Shown: positions 52,298 to 61,214 of the stretch, piece by piece
How the letters are laid out: each line of letters starts with the position of its first letter
How positions within the stretch are numbered: the first letter of the stretch is position 1
Origin: Novosphingobium sp.
GTDB lineage: Bacteria > Pseudomonadota > Alphaproteobacteria > Sphingomonadales > Sphingomonadaceae
Assembly: GCA_024236235.1 (NCBI GenBank)
Contig: JACKKV010000001.1
Coordinates: forward strand, 372,001-436,000
Reading direction: 5' to 3'
DNA length: 64,000 nucleotides
The notes under the pieces: generated by a model
Told to the model about the DNA's origin: nothing
The model's database searches: none
What the model saw: the letters and a program-made list of their open reading frames with translations, nothing else
Translations under genes and position numbers: made by a program

Positions 52298-53278
52298 TCA
52301 AGCCGTTATCATCCCGCTCAGCCGATTGGCGATGATCGCTTCGGCATCGCTGACAATCCGGTCAATCAGTTCACGGCAGGTCGGGATATCGTGAATCAGC
52401 CCCTGTACCTGCCCTGCCCAGACCAGCCCCGCGTCGATATTGCCCGTGGTCAGCGCTTCGCGCCCCTTTGCGCCTGAAACGAGCGGGCGAATATCTTCGA
52501 ACACGCTGTCAGGCAGGGCGGATATTTCCACGACCTTGTCCGACACCGGCGTTTTTGCAACCCGCCCGGTATTCTTGAACTTGCGGAAGATCAGGTTGGT
52601 CGCGCGTTCATCATTGTCGACGATCAGCTGCTTGACATGGTCATGGATCGGCGCCTCCACCGTGGCGCAAAAGCGCGTACCCATGTTGATGCCTTCCGCG
52701 CCCAGCGCAAGCGCCGCCGCCAGCCCGCGCCCGTCCCCGAACCCGCCCGATGCGATCATCGGGATGGTCACCTTGTCCGCCGCTGCCGGGATCAGGATCA
52801 GGCCGGGGATGTCATCCTCGCCGGGGTGGCCGGCGCATTCGAACCCGTCGATCGAAATCGCATCGACACCCATTCGCTCTGCAGACAGCGCGTGGCGCAC
52901 CGCAGTGCATTTGTGAATGACCTTGATGCCATGTGCCTTCAGATCATCGACATGTTCCTGCGGCTTGTAGCCTGCGGTTTCGACGATAGTCACGCCGCTG
53001 TCGATGATCGCCCTGCGGTATTCGGCATAAGGCGGCGGGCTGACCGAAGGCAGGATGGTGATGTTCACCCCGAACGGCCGGTCGGTCAGCGTGCGGCAAC
53101 GGTCGATTTCGCGGCGCAGATCATCGGGTGTGGGTTGCGTGAGCGCGGTGATGATGCCCAGCCCGCCCGCATTGGACACGGCGGCGGCCAGTTCGGCATA
53201 GCCCACCCACATCATGCCGCCCTGGACGATGGGATGCCGGATGCCGAACAGGTCGGTAAAGCGAGTCCTGATTGTCAC
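52298..53278 (-). CDS. Nitronate monooxygenase / 2-nitropropane dioxygenase-like flavoprotein
   Basis: A 326-residue FMN TIM-barrel enzyme. IRHPIVQGGMMWVGYAELAA (core PIVQGGMMWVG), GGLGIITA, the EXXGHPGEDD segment and ALGAEGINMGTRFCATVEAP (core GAEGINMGTRF) fit the family. Members detoxify nitronates, but some are enoyl reductase-like or act in degradation pathways, so the true reaction is open. It starts 77 bases after the phosphotransferase gene and probably shares its transcript. Confidence 0.85.
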   Translation of the reverse strand: MTIRTRFTDLFGIRHPIVQGGMMWVGYAELAAAVSNAGGLGIITALTQPTPDDLRREIDRCRTLTDRPFGVNITILPSVSPPPYAEYRRAIIDSGVTIVETAGYKPQEHVDDLKAHGIKVIHKCTAVRHALSAERMGVDAISIDGFECAGHPGEDDIPGLILIPAAADKVTIPMIASGGFGDGRGLAAALALGAEGINMGTRFCATVEAPIHDHVKQLIVDNDERATNLIFRKFKNTGRVAKTPVSDKVVEISALPDSVFEDIRPLVSGAKGREALTTGNIDAGLVWAGQVQGLIHDIPTCRELIDRIVSDAEAIIANRLSGMITA

Positions 53279-53355
53279 TTGAAACCTCTTCCAATCGCTA
53301 TTGTTGTCGTGCCATTGCCGTCATTGCCCCCGGTCGGCCGATGGCCCGATTTCCG

Positions 53356-54423
53356 TCAACGGCAACGACCCATCGCCTCGCGCGCAAGCCGCGCCAGGAC
53401 CGGGAAACTTTTTGCGCGTTCAAGCGCATGAGCCGACGAGGCGGTGCCGCGTACAGCCCGCCCCTTGATGCCATGAAAGATGGCGGCCAGCCGAAAGAAG
53501 TTGAAAGCGACGTAAAAATCCCAGTTGGCGATCCCGGCCCGGCCCGTCCGCTCGCAATAGGCCGCGACATATTCCGCGTCGGTCGGGATGTTGAGCGCGG
53601 CCAGATCGGCCCCGGCCAGTCCGGCAACGATATCGGGCGGCATCTGGTACATCATCGCGTGATAGGCGAAATCGGCGAGCGGATGGCCAAGCGTGGAAAG
53701 TTCCCAGTCCAGCACGGCCAGAACCTTCGGTTCGCTCGGATGAAAGATCATGTTGTCGCAGCGAAAATCGCCATGGACGATGGAGGTTTCGTCACCGGCA
53801 GGAATATTGTCCGGCAACCACGCGACCAGCGCATCCATCGCCTCGTCGCGTCCGGCGTCCGCATCCTCCTGATACTGGCGGGACCAGCGGCTGATCTGGC
53901 GCGCAAAATAATTGCCCGGTCTGCCGTAATCCTCCAGCCCCAGCGCCACATGATCGAGACGGTGCAGCCCTGCAATGGCGGCATTCATCGCATCGAAATA
54001 AGCGGGGCGGTCCGCGCGGTCGACACCCGGAAAGGTCGCGTCCCAGAAGATCCGCCCTTCGACCATTTCCATGACATAGAACCAGCTGCCGATGACGCTG
54101 TCATCCGTGCAGAGCCCGTGGACATGCGCGACCGGATAACCGGCGCTGCCCAGCGCAGTCAGCACCCGCGCCTCGCGCTCCACCGCATGTGCGCCCTTCA
54201 GGATCTTGCCGGGCGGCTTGCGCCGCAACACATAGGAACGTGCCGGAGTAACCAGCTTGTAAGTGGGGTTCGATTGCCCTCCCTTGAACTGTTCCACCGT
54301 CAGCGGGCCCGCATAGCCGGACACATTGGCCTTCAGCCAAAGTTCGAGCGCAGCCTCGTCAAAGCGGTGGGCTTCGCGGACCGCAGTCGTCCCGGCATTC
54401 GCGTCCTGATCGAGCGCGCTCAT
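53356..54423 (-). CDS. Aminoglycoside phosphotransferase-family protein (ACAD10-like)
   Basis: A 355-residue kinase-like protein. FKGGQSNPTYKL, YVLRRKPPGKIL, the catalytic VHGDFRCDNMIFHP and VLDWELSTLGHPLADF are complete. It belongs to the branch found beside acyl-CoA dehydrogenases and homologous to the kinase part of eukaryotic ACAD10/11, where hydroxyacyl-CoA phosphorylation precedes dehydration. The ATG at 54423 overlaps the dehydrogenase stop by four bases, strongly suggesting a joint function in hydroxy-acid catabolism. Confidence 0.87.
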   Translation of the reverse strand: MSALDQDANAGTTAVREAHRFDEAALELWLKANVSGYAGPLTVEQFKGGQSNPTYKLVTPARSYVLRRKPPGKILKGAHAVEREARVLTALGSAGYPVAHVHGLCTDDSVIGSWFYVMEMVEGRIFWDATFPGVDRADRPAYFDAMNAAIAGLHRLDHVALGLEDYGRPGNYFARQISRWSRQYQEDADAGRDEAMDALVAWLPDNIPAGDETSIVHGDFRCDNMIFHPSEPKVLAVLDWELSTLGHPLADFAYHAMMYQMPPDIVAGLAGADLAALNIPTDAEYVAAYCERTGRAGIANWDFYVAFNFFRLAAIFHGIKGRAVRGTASSAHALERAKSFPVLARLAREAMGRCR

Positions 54424-55595
54424 GCAAGCTGCGCTTTCCAGTCGCGGCGGATCTTCTTCGCCAGGCTCCATTTGTGGACTTCGGTGGGACCATCGTAGAT
54501 CCGGAACGCGCGAATCTCGCGGAAGACCTGTTCCACAATCGTATTGTCAGTCACCCCGGTGCCGCCCATCACCTGAACGCAGCGATCCGCCACCCGCATC
54601 AGCGCCTCGCTGACCGCAACCTTGGCCATGGAACTTTCCGTCACGCCCAGATCGCCCGTATCAAGCACATCTGCGCACCAGTTGATCATCAGTTCAGCCT
54701 GTCTGAGGTCGATCATGTTGTCCGCCAGCATGAAGCCCACGCCTTCGTGATCGATCAGCTTCTGGCGAAACGCTTCCCTGCGGCAGGCATAATCCACTGC
54801 AATCTCGTTGGCGCGGATGCACGCGCCCAGCCAGCGCATGCAGTGCGAGAGCCGCGCCGGGGAAAGCCGGACCTGCGCATATTTGAAGCCTTCGCCCGCT
54901 TCGCCCAGCATCTGGCTGGCCGGGACGCGCAGATTCTTGATCGTCAGCACCGGATGCCCGCCAGGCATGGAATTGTCGATCGTGTTCGGGACATGGTCGA
55001 TGGTGATCGCCGGGTCCGGCAGGTCGATCAGGAACATGCAGGCACCCGCTTCCGCCTTGGCCATGACGATGCCGACCCCGGCACCCGTGGCGCCGGTGAT
55101 GAACGCCTTGCGCCCGTTCACAACCCAGTGATTGCCATCCTGATGGCAGGTGGTCTGCATCATCGAAGGATCGGAACCGGCGCCCCCGTCACCCCATGGT
55201 TCGGTCATGAAGAAGGCAGATGCCTTCTCGCCTGATACCATGGGGGCCAGAAATCGCTCCTTCAGCTCCGCGCTGCCGACCTTGCCCAGCAGATACATGT
55301 TGCCTTCATCCGGCGCGGCGGTGTTGCACGCCAGCGGGCCGAGCGGGGACAGGCCAGTGCGGATCAGCACGGCCGCAGTTTCGCGCTGCGACAGGTGGCG
55401 GCCATCGGGCAGGATATGCGGGGTCATGACCCCGGCGGCGCGGGCCTTGTCCTTCAGTTCGGCAACCAGCTCGTAAGTCGGGGCATGATGGCTGTCGCGC
55501 CGGGGATCCTTCTCATAGGGGACAACTTCCTCGCGCACGAACCGTTCGACCCGGTCCGCGATTTCCAGCGCCGCATCCATTCCAATCCCCACCAT
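54420..55595 (-). CDS. Acyl-CoA dehydrogenase (ACAD10/11-like)
   Basis: A 391-residue FAD enzyme. FFMTEPWGDGGAGSDPSMMQ, WVVNGRKAFITGATGAG and the C-terminal QVMGGTGVTDNTIVEQVFRE (core QVMGGTGVTDN) followed by FRIYDGPTEVHKWSLAKKI (core IYDGPTEVHKWSLA) are typical. The ATG at 55595 follows GGATGAAGG; an open frame extends upstream. Coupled to the phosphotransferase-like gene, as in known fatty-acid and hydroxy-acid degradation pairs. Confidence 0.9.
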   Translation of the reverse strand: MVGIGMDAALEIADRVERFVREEVVPYEKDPRRDSHHAPTYELVAELKDKARAAGVMTPHILPDGRHLSQRETAAVLIRTGLSPLGPLACNTAAPDEGNMYLLGKVGSAELKERFLAPMVSGEKASAFFMTEPWGDGGAGSDPSMMQTTCHQDGNHWVVNGRKAFITGATGAGVGIVMAKAEAGACMFLIDLPDPAITIDHVPNTIDNSMPGGHPVLTIKNLRVPASQMLGEAGEGFKYAQVRLSPARLSHCMRWLGACIRANEIAVDYACRREAFRQKLIDHEGVGFMLADNMIDLRQAELMINWCADVLDTGDLGVTESSMAKVAVSEALMRVADRCVQVMGGTGVTDNTIVEQVFREIRAFRIYDGPTEVHKWSLAKKIRRDWKAQLA

Positions 55596-55790
55596 CAAGC
55601 CTTCATCCCTGTTTGTTGAACCTGCGTATGCCGGGCATCGCGCCAACCGGGCAGGCACCTTGGAAAACTGCATGCCAGAGTGGCTGGAAGATCAAGGCCA
55701 GGCAATCACTTTCATTCAGCGATCCCGATGACGGCACGGTTTCGGTCATGAAGCCCGTTGCCACTGCGCCTTCCATGCGCGACAGCGGGG

Positions 55791-56165
55791 TCAGTGCGGG
55801 TGGGCGGCTGCCAGCACGTCGTGCAGATCGTCACGCAGCGCGCGCATCCTGCCTTCCTCGAACCTTGCAACGGCGCTGCCAATCTCGGCGGCGGCGGCCC
55901 CGAGAAAGGTCAGCAGCGCGGGGCGCAACGGATTGTCAGGCGCGATGCCCCGGCGCAGCGCCAGGATCAGCCCCGCCGCACGGCTCAGCGCATCGGCGCG
56001 CGCGGCGAGATCCCGGCGCCGGTCAGCGGCGATCGCTTTTTCCAGCGTCATCACCGCCTGTTCCAGGCAGAACCGGCCCAGCCCGCCACCGTCGCTCCCC
56101 TCGACCTGTGCGTCAAGCTCGATGCGGCGATAGGCGCTGGCGGGCGAAAGGGCGGTGTGCAGCAT
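55791..56165 (-). CDS. fliS: Flagellar export chaperone FliS (divergent)
   Basis: A 124-residue helical protein. Weak but recognisable FliS features: an N-terminal AYRRIELDAQVEG segment, FCLEQAVMTLEKAIAADRRRD (core LEQAVMTLEKAI) and bundle-forming helices. FliS holds flagellin in the cytoplasm before export. Position 13 bases after fliD supports the call. The conserved tyrosines of classic FliS are reduced, so a divergent chaperone is likely. About 195 bases downstream (55596-55790) hold no gene I can support. Confidence 0.75.
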   Translation of the reverse strand: MLHTALSPASAYRRIELDAQVEGSDGGGLGRFCLEQAVMTLEKAIAADRRRDLAARADALSRAAGLILALRRGIAPDNPLRPALLTFLGAAAAEIGSAVARFEEGRMRALRDDLHDVLAAAHPH

Positions 56166-56178
56166 TGCCGTCTGCCGT

Positions 56179-57612
56179 CTAGTTGCCCTGGGCGTTCCAG
56201 GCCGCGACCTGGGCCTGGAGGAAGCTCAGCGTGGATTGCGACAGGGCGATGTTGCGATCGGCGGCGATGAAGGTCTTGGTCATCCGCTCGCGCAGCTGTT
56301 CCTGCTGATCGGCGATTGTCTGCAGGCGTTCATCCACCCGCGCCTTCTGGTCGCTGTAACGCTGGATGGAGCCGCCCAGCGAACCCGGATCCGCGCTGCT
56401 CGAAATGGTGCGCGCCAGATCGTCAATCGTGGCGTAAATGCCGAACAGGCCGGTGGTGAACATGGCGGCGGCGCCTTCGCGGTGCTGGTCCAGCGTCTCT
56501 TCCAGCCGCGCGGCGTCGAGCCGGAAGGTTCCGTCGCGATTGACTGACAGGCCGAGCGCGGACAGGGTTGCAGGCTCGCCCGGCCCGGCATTGGGCATGA
56601 CGATCTGCCCGCTCAGCCCCGACAGCGCGCGCTTCAGTGCCCGCGCGCCCGGGTCATTGCCCAGTTCCCCGCCCAGCGGCGCCGCGCTTTCCTTCAGCTG
56701 GTTGCCGATGTCGTTCAAGGCGGCCACGAAATCATTCATCACCGCCTTGATCCCCGCACTGCGATCAGCAAAGCCGATGCTGGCGGGCGCGCCCGCATTG
56801 GTCGCGGTCAGGGTGAGGCTCAACCCATCGGGCAGGCCGGACACGGCGTTGCCGGGGCTGGTCATGGCAATTGTATCGAAAGTGAACGCGGCATCCTGCG
56901 CGCCCTGGCGTATCTGCCCGCTGTCACTGACCGGGTGCCAGGCCAGATAGGCCAGATCACCCGGTGTCGCGGCGGGAACGGGCGCGGCGCTGGCGGTTTC
57001 GACGACAAAGCCGTTCGCCGCCCCTTCGGCGCCCTTCAGCACCAGCTGCGCGCCGAGCGAGCCGGTCACCACATAGGCGCGCACGCCCGCATCCGCGCTG
57101 TTGATCTTGCCGGCCAGGGTCTCCGGCGTATCGCTGGCCGTCACCGCAATATCGACCTGCGCCCGCCCGCCATCGGGCGTGAAAGCGGCCCCGTTGACCG
57201 TGCCGAAGCGCAGGGTGAAGGTGCCTTCGCCCACCGCATCCCCGGGCGCCGCAAAGGGGGACAGCGCAAGCACCTGTTGCTTCGCCAGCTGAGTGACCTC
57301 CAGCGCATAAGTGCCGCGCGGGCTGCTTCCCGCCGACACCGCAACCCGCGCCACACCGGGGTTGCTGATGGTGGCGGCGGGCGCGAGATCGCCATTGCGG
57401 ATGCGATCCCCCAGTGCGCTGGCCAGCTGGCTGAGCTGGTTGCGCAGGGTGGATGCGGCAGAAATGCGCGCGTCCAGCGCATCATTGCGGGCTTCAAGCT
57501 GCGCGATCTGCGGGGCGAACCGCGCCGCCGCAAGATCGGAGGCAAGCTTGACCATATCGACGCCGCTGCCGCCGCCAAGGGTCGAGACCAGAGAGGATAC
57601 CGAACTGTCCAT
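56179..57612 (-). CDS. fliD: Flagellar hook-associated protein 2 (filament cap FliD)
   Basis: This 477-residue protein forms the cap under which flagellin assembles. N-terminal STLGGGSGVDMVKLASDLA (core GGGSGVDMVKLASDL), the central SSPRGTYALEVTQLAKQQ segment and the coiled C-terminus (DQKARVDERLQTIADQQEQL, core VDERLQTIADQQ) match FliD. Heptad-like helices at both ends suit the filament contact. It lies 30 bases after flhB. Confidence 0.92.
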   Translation of the reverse strand: MDSSVSSLVSTLGGGSGVDMVKLASDLAAARFAPQIAQLEARNDALDARISAASTLRNQLSQLASALGDRIRNGDLAPAATISNPGVARVAVSAGSSPRGTYALEVTQLAKQQVLALSPFAAPGDAVGEGTFTLRFGTVNGAAFTPDGGRAQVDIAVTASDTPETLAGKINSADAGVRAYVVTGSLGAQLVLKGAEGAANGFVVETASAAPVPAATPGDLAYLAWHPVSDSGQIRQGAQDAAFTFDTIAMTSPGNAVSGLPDGLSLTLTATNAGAPASIGFADRSAGIKAVMNDFVAALNDIGNQLKESAAPLGGELGNDPGARALKRALSGLSGQIVMPNAGPGEPATLSALGLSVNRDGTFRLDAARLEETLDQHREGAAAMFTTGLFGIYATIDDLARTISSSADPGSLGGSIQRYSDQKARVDERLQTIADQQEQLRERMTKTFIAADRNIALSQSTLSFLQAQVAAWNAQGN

Positions 57613-57642
57613 GCACCGCAGAACGGCGGCGCGCGGCGATCC

Positions 57643-58776
57643 TTAAGCCTTGCTCGCGCGGCCCTGCGCGTCGAACCGCAGCGCCACCGGCACCTCCACC
57701 TGCGGGCGCGGCGGATGTTCGCCCCGCCGCAGCGAAAACACGAAGGCCACCAGCGCGGCCACGGCGACATATAATTCTTCGCGGATCAGCTGATTTTCGC
57801 GCGTGGTGAAATAGACCGAACGGGCCAGCGCCGGATATTCCAGCACCGGCAAATTTCGTTCCGCGGCCAGCTCGCGCATCGCCAGCGCCTTTTCCCCGCG
57901 CCCCTTGGCCAGCACCACCGGCGCCGGGGCCAGCGCGGGATCATAGACCATGGCCACCGCAAAATGCGCCGGATTGGTAATCAGGAACTGCGCCTCGTTC
58001 ATCGCCCGCATCACGCCGCCGCGCGCCATTTCGCGCTGCCGCTGGCGGATCGCCGCGCGTCGTTGCGGGGAGCCTTCCGCCTCCTTGTGTTCATCGCGCA
58101 TTTCCTGCAGCGTCATTTTCAGCCGCCGGCTGCGGCGGATGAACTGGATCGGCCAGTCCACCATCGCGATCATCGCCAGCCCCGCCCCCAGCAGCAGCAG
58201 CAGGCGCAGGCCCGCGTCCCAGGCGCTGCGCAGCTGGCTGGCGAGATCGCCCCGCGCAAGGCCAAGCATGGCGTGCAGATTACCGCGCGCCCACCACAGC
58301 GCGATACCACCCAGCAGCGCCAGCTTGAGCAGGCTCTTGCCCAATTCGATGAGGCCCTGCGCGCCGAACATGCGCTTCAGCCCGGCCAGCGGATTGATCC
58401 GCGAACCGCGCGGCGCAAGATTGCCGGGCAGGAACCGCCCTTCGCCAAACAGCAATTGCGAAGCGATGGTGAGCGTCATCACCACCAGCCCCATAAGCAG
58501 CACCGGCGGCAGGATCGCCGCCATCACCGGCAGGATGACGGTGCCGGGTTCAAACTGTTCCAGCGCCGCCCGGTCGAAACGGAACCCCGCACGCGCCACA
58601 TCTTCGATCCGTCGCAACAGCCACGGCCCGCAGGCCATCAGCCAGCAGGCGCCGGCCAGCACGGCCACCGCCGTCGCCAGCTCCTTCGATCGCAGGACAT
58701 CGCCTTTTTGCGCAGCATCGCGCTTGCGCCTGGCTGTTGGCGCAAAGCTCTTCTCGCCGGACGGTTGCTCGCTCAT
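57643..58776 (-). CDS. flhB: Flagellar export switch protein FlhB
   Basis: This 377-residue export apparatus protein has four membrane helices and a cytoplasmic domain that self-cleaves to switch from hook to filament substrates. RRKRDAAQKGDVLRSKEL at the start and MKMTLQEMRDEHKEAEGSP before the cleavage site are typical. The cleavage motif reads NPAH (residues 268-271) rather than the common NPTH. It overlaps fliR by four bases. Confidence 0.93.
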   Translation of the reverse strand: MSEQPSGEKSFAPTARRKRDAAQKGDVLRSKELATAVAVLAGACWLMACGPWLLRRIEDVARAGFRFDRAALEQFEPGTVILPVMAAILPPVLLMGLVVMTLTIASQLLFGEGRFLPGNLAPRGSRINPLAGLKRMFGAQGLIELGKSLLKLALLGGIALWWARGNLHAMLGLARGDLASQLRSAWDAGLRLLLLLGAGLAMIAMVDWPIQFIRRSRRLKMTLQEMRDEHKEAEGSPQRRAAIRQRQREMARGGVMRAMNEAQFLITNPAHFAVAMVYDPALAPAPVVLAKGRGEKALAMRELAAERNLPVLEYPALARSVYFTTRENQLIREELYVAVAALVAFVFSLRRGEHPPRPQVEVPVALRFDAQGRASKA

Positions 58777-59555
58777 GGCCGGATCAGCGCCGCCGCCTGA
58801 AGCACTGCGTCTTCCGCCAGGGTGGCGAATTGCGCGCTCAGCACCGGCAGCGCCGCGATCAGGGCGGCAAGCCCGGCCAGCACACCCGCCGGCAGGCCCA
58901 GCGCGAACAGGTTGAGCGAGGGCGCGGACCGGCTGAGCACGCCCGTGGCCAACTGGACCAGCAGCAGGACCAGCACCATCGGCAACGCGATTGCCGCAGC
59001 GGTGGTGAAGGCCGCACCCGCGAATTCGACCATGCGCATGCCAGCCGCCGCAGGCAGCGCGCCGCCACCTGCGGGCAGCAGACGGTAACTTTCGACCAGC
59101 AGTTCAAACCACAGCAGATGCGCACCCAGCGCCAGAAAGGTCAGCGTCAGCAGCAGGCTGAAGAACTGCCCGATCGCGCCCGATTGCGCGCCGGTGCCAG
59201 GATCGACCGCAGTGGCGATGGCCATGCCCATCGTCCCGGAAACCTGTTCTGCGGCGATCATCGGCACGGCAAAACTCAGTTGCAGGACGAACCCCAGCGC
59301 CAGCCCGATCACCGCTTCTTCCAGCAGGGCCAGAAACCCCGCGAAGGAAAGCATGGCGGGAAGCGCGGGCAAGGGCACCCAGTTCATCACGAACACGCCC
59401 AGCGCCACGCCCAGCAGGGCGCGCAGCTGGACCGGCACGGCCACCCCGCCAAACAGCGGCGCGGCCAGCATCGCAGCCCCCGCCCGGACGGACAGGAACA
59501 TCACCATCCACAGCTGCCCGGCCAGCGGTCCCAGCCCGAAATCGGGGAAATTCAT
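58773..59555 (-). CDS. fliR: Flagellar biosynthetic protein FliR
   Basis: This 260-residue export-gate protein has about six hydrophobic segments. FLSVRAGAAMLAAPLFGGVAVP (core RAGAAMLAAPLFGG) and PVQLRALLGVALG are FliR features. The ATG at 59555 overlaps the fliQ stop (ATGA) and the gene ends in an ATGA overlap with flhB. Works with FliP, FliQ and FlhB in the export gate. Confidence 0.92.
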   Translation of the reverse strand: MNFPDFGLGPLAGQLWMVMFLSVRAGAAMLAAPLFGGVAVPVQLRALLGVALGVFVMNWVPLPALPAMLSFAGFLALLEEAVIGLALGFVLQLSFAVPMIAAEQVSGTMGMAIATAVDPGTGAQSGAIGQFFSLLLTLTFLALGAHLLWFELLVESYRLLPAGGGALPAAAGMRMVEFAGAAFTTAAAIALPMVLVLLLVQLATGVLSRSAPSLNLFALGLPAGVLAGLAALIAALPVLSAQFATLAEDAVLQAAALIRP

Positions 59556-59824
59556 TGCCCGATCCCGGCGATCTGGGCCATTACTTCGCGCAGAAAATCG
59601 CTGACCAGCGCCATCATCGACGCACCGAAAATCACCAGCACCACCGCAATCACCGCCAGCTTGGGCACGAAGGTCAGCGTCTGTTCGTTGACCGAGGTAG
59701 CGGCCTGGATGATCCCCACCACCAGCCCCACCACCAAAGACGCGATCAGGATCGGCGCCGCCACCAACGCCGTGATCCACAGCATCCGGTCAGCCAGCGC
59801 CAGCAGGGCGGCTTCATCGGGCAT
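59552..59824 (-). CDS. fliQ: Flagellar biosynthetic protein FliQ
   Basis: A 90-residue protein with two membrane helices (about residues 13-37 and 52-75). VVGLVVGIIQAATSVNEQTLTF (core GIIQAATSVNEQTL) is the family hallmark. The ATG at 59824 has AGGAG eight bases upstream; a GTG three codons earlier is possible. It begins 12 bases after the fliP stop. Confidence 0.95.
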   Translation of the reverse strand: MPDEAALLALADRMLWITALVAAPILIASLVVGLVVGIIQAATSVNEQTLTFVPKLAVIAVVLVIFGASMMALVSDFLREVMAQIAGIGQ

Positions 59825-59836
59825 CGCGCGCACTCC

Positions 59837-60610
59837 TCATGAAAAACTCATCGCCAGCGATCCCATCAGCAGCGCCCAGCCATCCACCAGCACGAACAGC
59901 AGCATCTTGAACGGGAGTGACACGATGGTCGGTGAAAGCATCATCATGCCCAGCGACATCAGCACGCTGGCAACCACCAGGTCGATCACCAGGAACGGCA
60001 GGAACAGCATGAAGCCGATCTGGAAGGCGGTCTGCAGTTCGCTGGTGACGAAGGCTGGCAGGAGGATCGAAAACGGCACCTCGGCGGGCGTTGCGAATTT
60101 TCCGGCCTTGGCGATGTCGGCAAACATGGCCAGATTCGCCTCGCGCGTCTGGCGCATCATGAAGCCCCTGAACTGTTCGCCGGTCGCCTCGATCGCCTGT
60201 TCCGCGCCGATGGTGCCCTGGGCATAGGGTTCGATCGCGGCGGCGTTCACCCCGGACAGGGTCGGCCCCATCACAAACAGCGAGAGGAAAAGGGAAAGGC
60301 CAATCAGCACCTGATTGGGCGGACTTTGCTGCAAACCCAGCGCCTGACGCAGGACCGACAGCACGATCAGGATCCGGGTGAAGCTGGTCATCATCAGCAC
60401 CAGCGCGGGCAGCATGGTCAGCAGCCCCATGACCAGCAGCAATTGCAGTGACAGCGACAGCGGTTCGCCCCCCTGCGCCGGGCCGCCGCCCAGCGCGCGT
60501 TCCAGCGCACCGCCCCAGCCCGCCTGCTGCGCCCATGCGGCCTGGGGCATGGCCAGCAGACCAGCAACAAACAGGCCGGCCTTGATCCGGCGGATCAGCA
60601 TGGCGTTCAT
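59837..60610 (-). CDS. fliP: Flagellar biosynthetic protein FliP
   Basis: This 257-residue core export-gate protein has a cleavable signal (ending AAWAQ). MMTSFTRILIVLSVLRQALG, SPPNQVLIGLSLFLSLFVM (core PPNQVLIGLSLFL) and FLPFLVIDLVVASVLMSLGM (core PFLVIDLVVASVLMSLG) are the classic FliP motifs. The ATG at 60610 overlaps the fliO stop by four bases. Confidence 0.96.
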   Translation of the reverse strand: MNAMLIRRIKAGLFVAGLLAMPQAAWAQQAGWGGALERALGGGPAQGGEPLSLSLQLLLVMGLLTMLPALVLMMTSFTRILIVLSVLRQALGLQQSPPNQVLIGLSLFLSLFVMGPTLSGVNAAAIEPYAQGTIGAEQAIEATGEQFRGFMMRQTREANLAMFADIAKAGKFATPAEVPFSILLPAFVTSELQTAFQIGFMLFLPFLVIDLVVASVLMSLGMMMLSPTIVSLPFKMLLFVLVDGWALLMGSLAMSFS

Positions 60611-60891
60611 ACGCTCCCCTCCCCTGCGTTCGTTCCTGCGGGCGGCACCTCGCACAGCCGGGTCAGCCCGTGGCGGGTGCAGCCCAGCAGGATTTCGCGC
60701 CCGCGGTAATCGATCACCGCCAGACGGATGCCGGGACCAAGGAAAGTGGTTTCGACCAGCCGGATACTGCGCCCCTGCGCGCCGTTCCCGGCCAGCCGGT
60801 TCTGCATGCTGCGGGTCAGCCGCAGACAGCCCCAGATCAGCACGGCCAGCAGGGGCAGCAGCAGGATCAGCTTGGCAAGGTACCAGACCAT
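60607..60891 (-). CDS. fliO: Flagellar biosynthetic protein FliO
   Basis: A 94-residue protein with one N-terminal helix (about residues 4-24) and a small beta-rich domain containing IRLVETTFLGPGIRLAVIDY (core ETTFLGPGIRLAVI) and REILLGCT. FliO stabilises FliP during gate assembly. Poorly conserved family; position between fliN and fliP makes the call firm. It overlaps the fliN stop by one base. Confidence 0.85.
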   Translation of the reverse strand: MVWYLAKLILLLPLLAVLIWGCLRLTRSMQNRLAGNGAQGRSIRLVETTFLGPGIRLAVIDYRGREILLGCTRHGLTRLCEVPPAGTNAGEGSV

Positions 60892-61199
60892 CAGGCCACC
60901 TCCCCCGGATGCGCGGGCTGCTGGATGGGCGACAGGATGGGCGACGGGGTACCCTGGCCGACCAGATCGACGATCTTCAGGGCAAAGCGATTGTCCTGCG
61001 TGACGATCTCGGCCCGGGCGATCGGTGTTCCGTTCACCAGCACGTCCAGCAATTCATCCGTCAGCCGGTCAAGTGCGACGATACTGTCCGCCCCAAGCGC
61101 GAGCACGTCGCGCAACGGCATTTGCGTGCGGCCCAGTTCGACCGAAACGCTGACCGTGACATCGCCGAACAGGCTGAGGCCGGGTGATGGCAAATTCAT
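60891..61199 (-). CDS. fliN: Flagellar motor switch protein FliN
   Basis: A 102-residue SpoA-domain C-ring protein. VTVSVSVELGRTQMPLRDVL (core SVELGRTQMPLRDVLAL), LVNGTPIARAEIV and FALKIVDL define it. A short tail (TPSPILSPIQQPAHPGEVA) extends past the domain. Torque and export docking depend on FliN with FliM, 15 bases upstream. Confidence 0.95.
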   Translation of the reverse strand: MNLPSPGLSLFGDVTVSVSVELGRTQMPLRDVLALGADSIVALDRLTDELLDVLVNGTPIARAEIVTQDNRFALKIVDLVGQGTPSPILSPIQQPAHPGEVA

Positions 61200-61214
61200 C
61201 GCAAGTTCCTTCGT

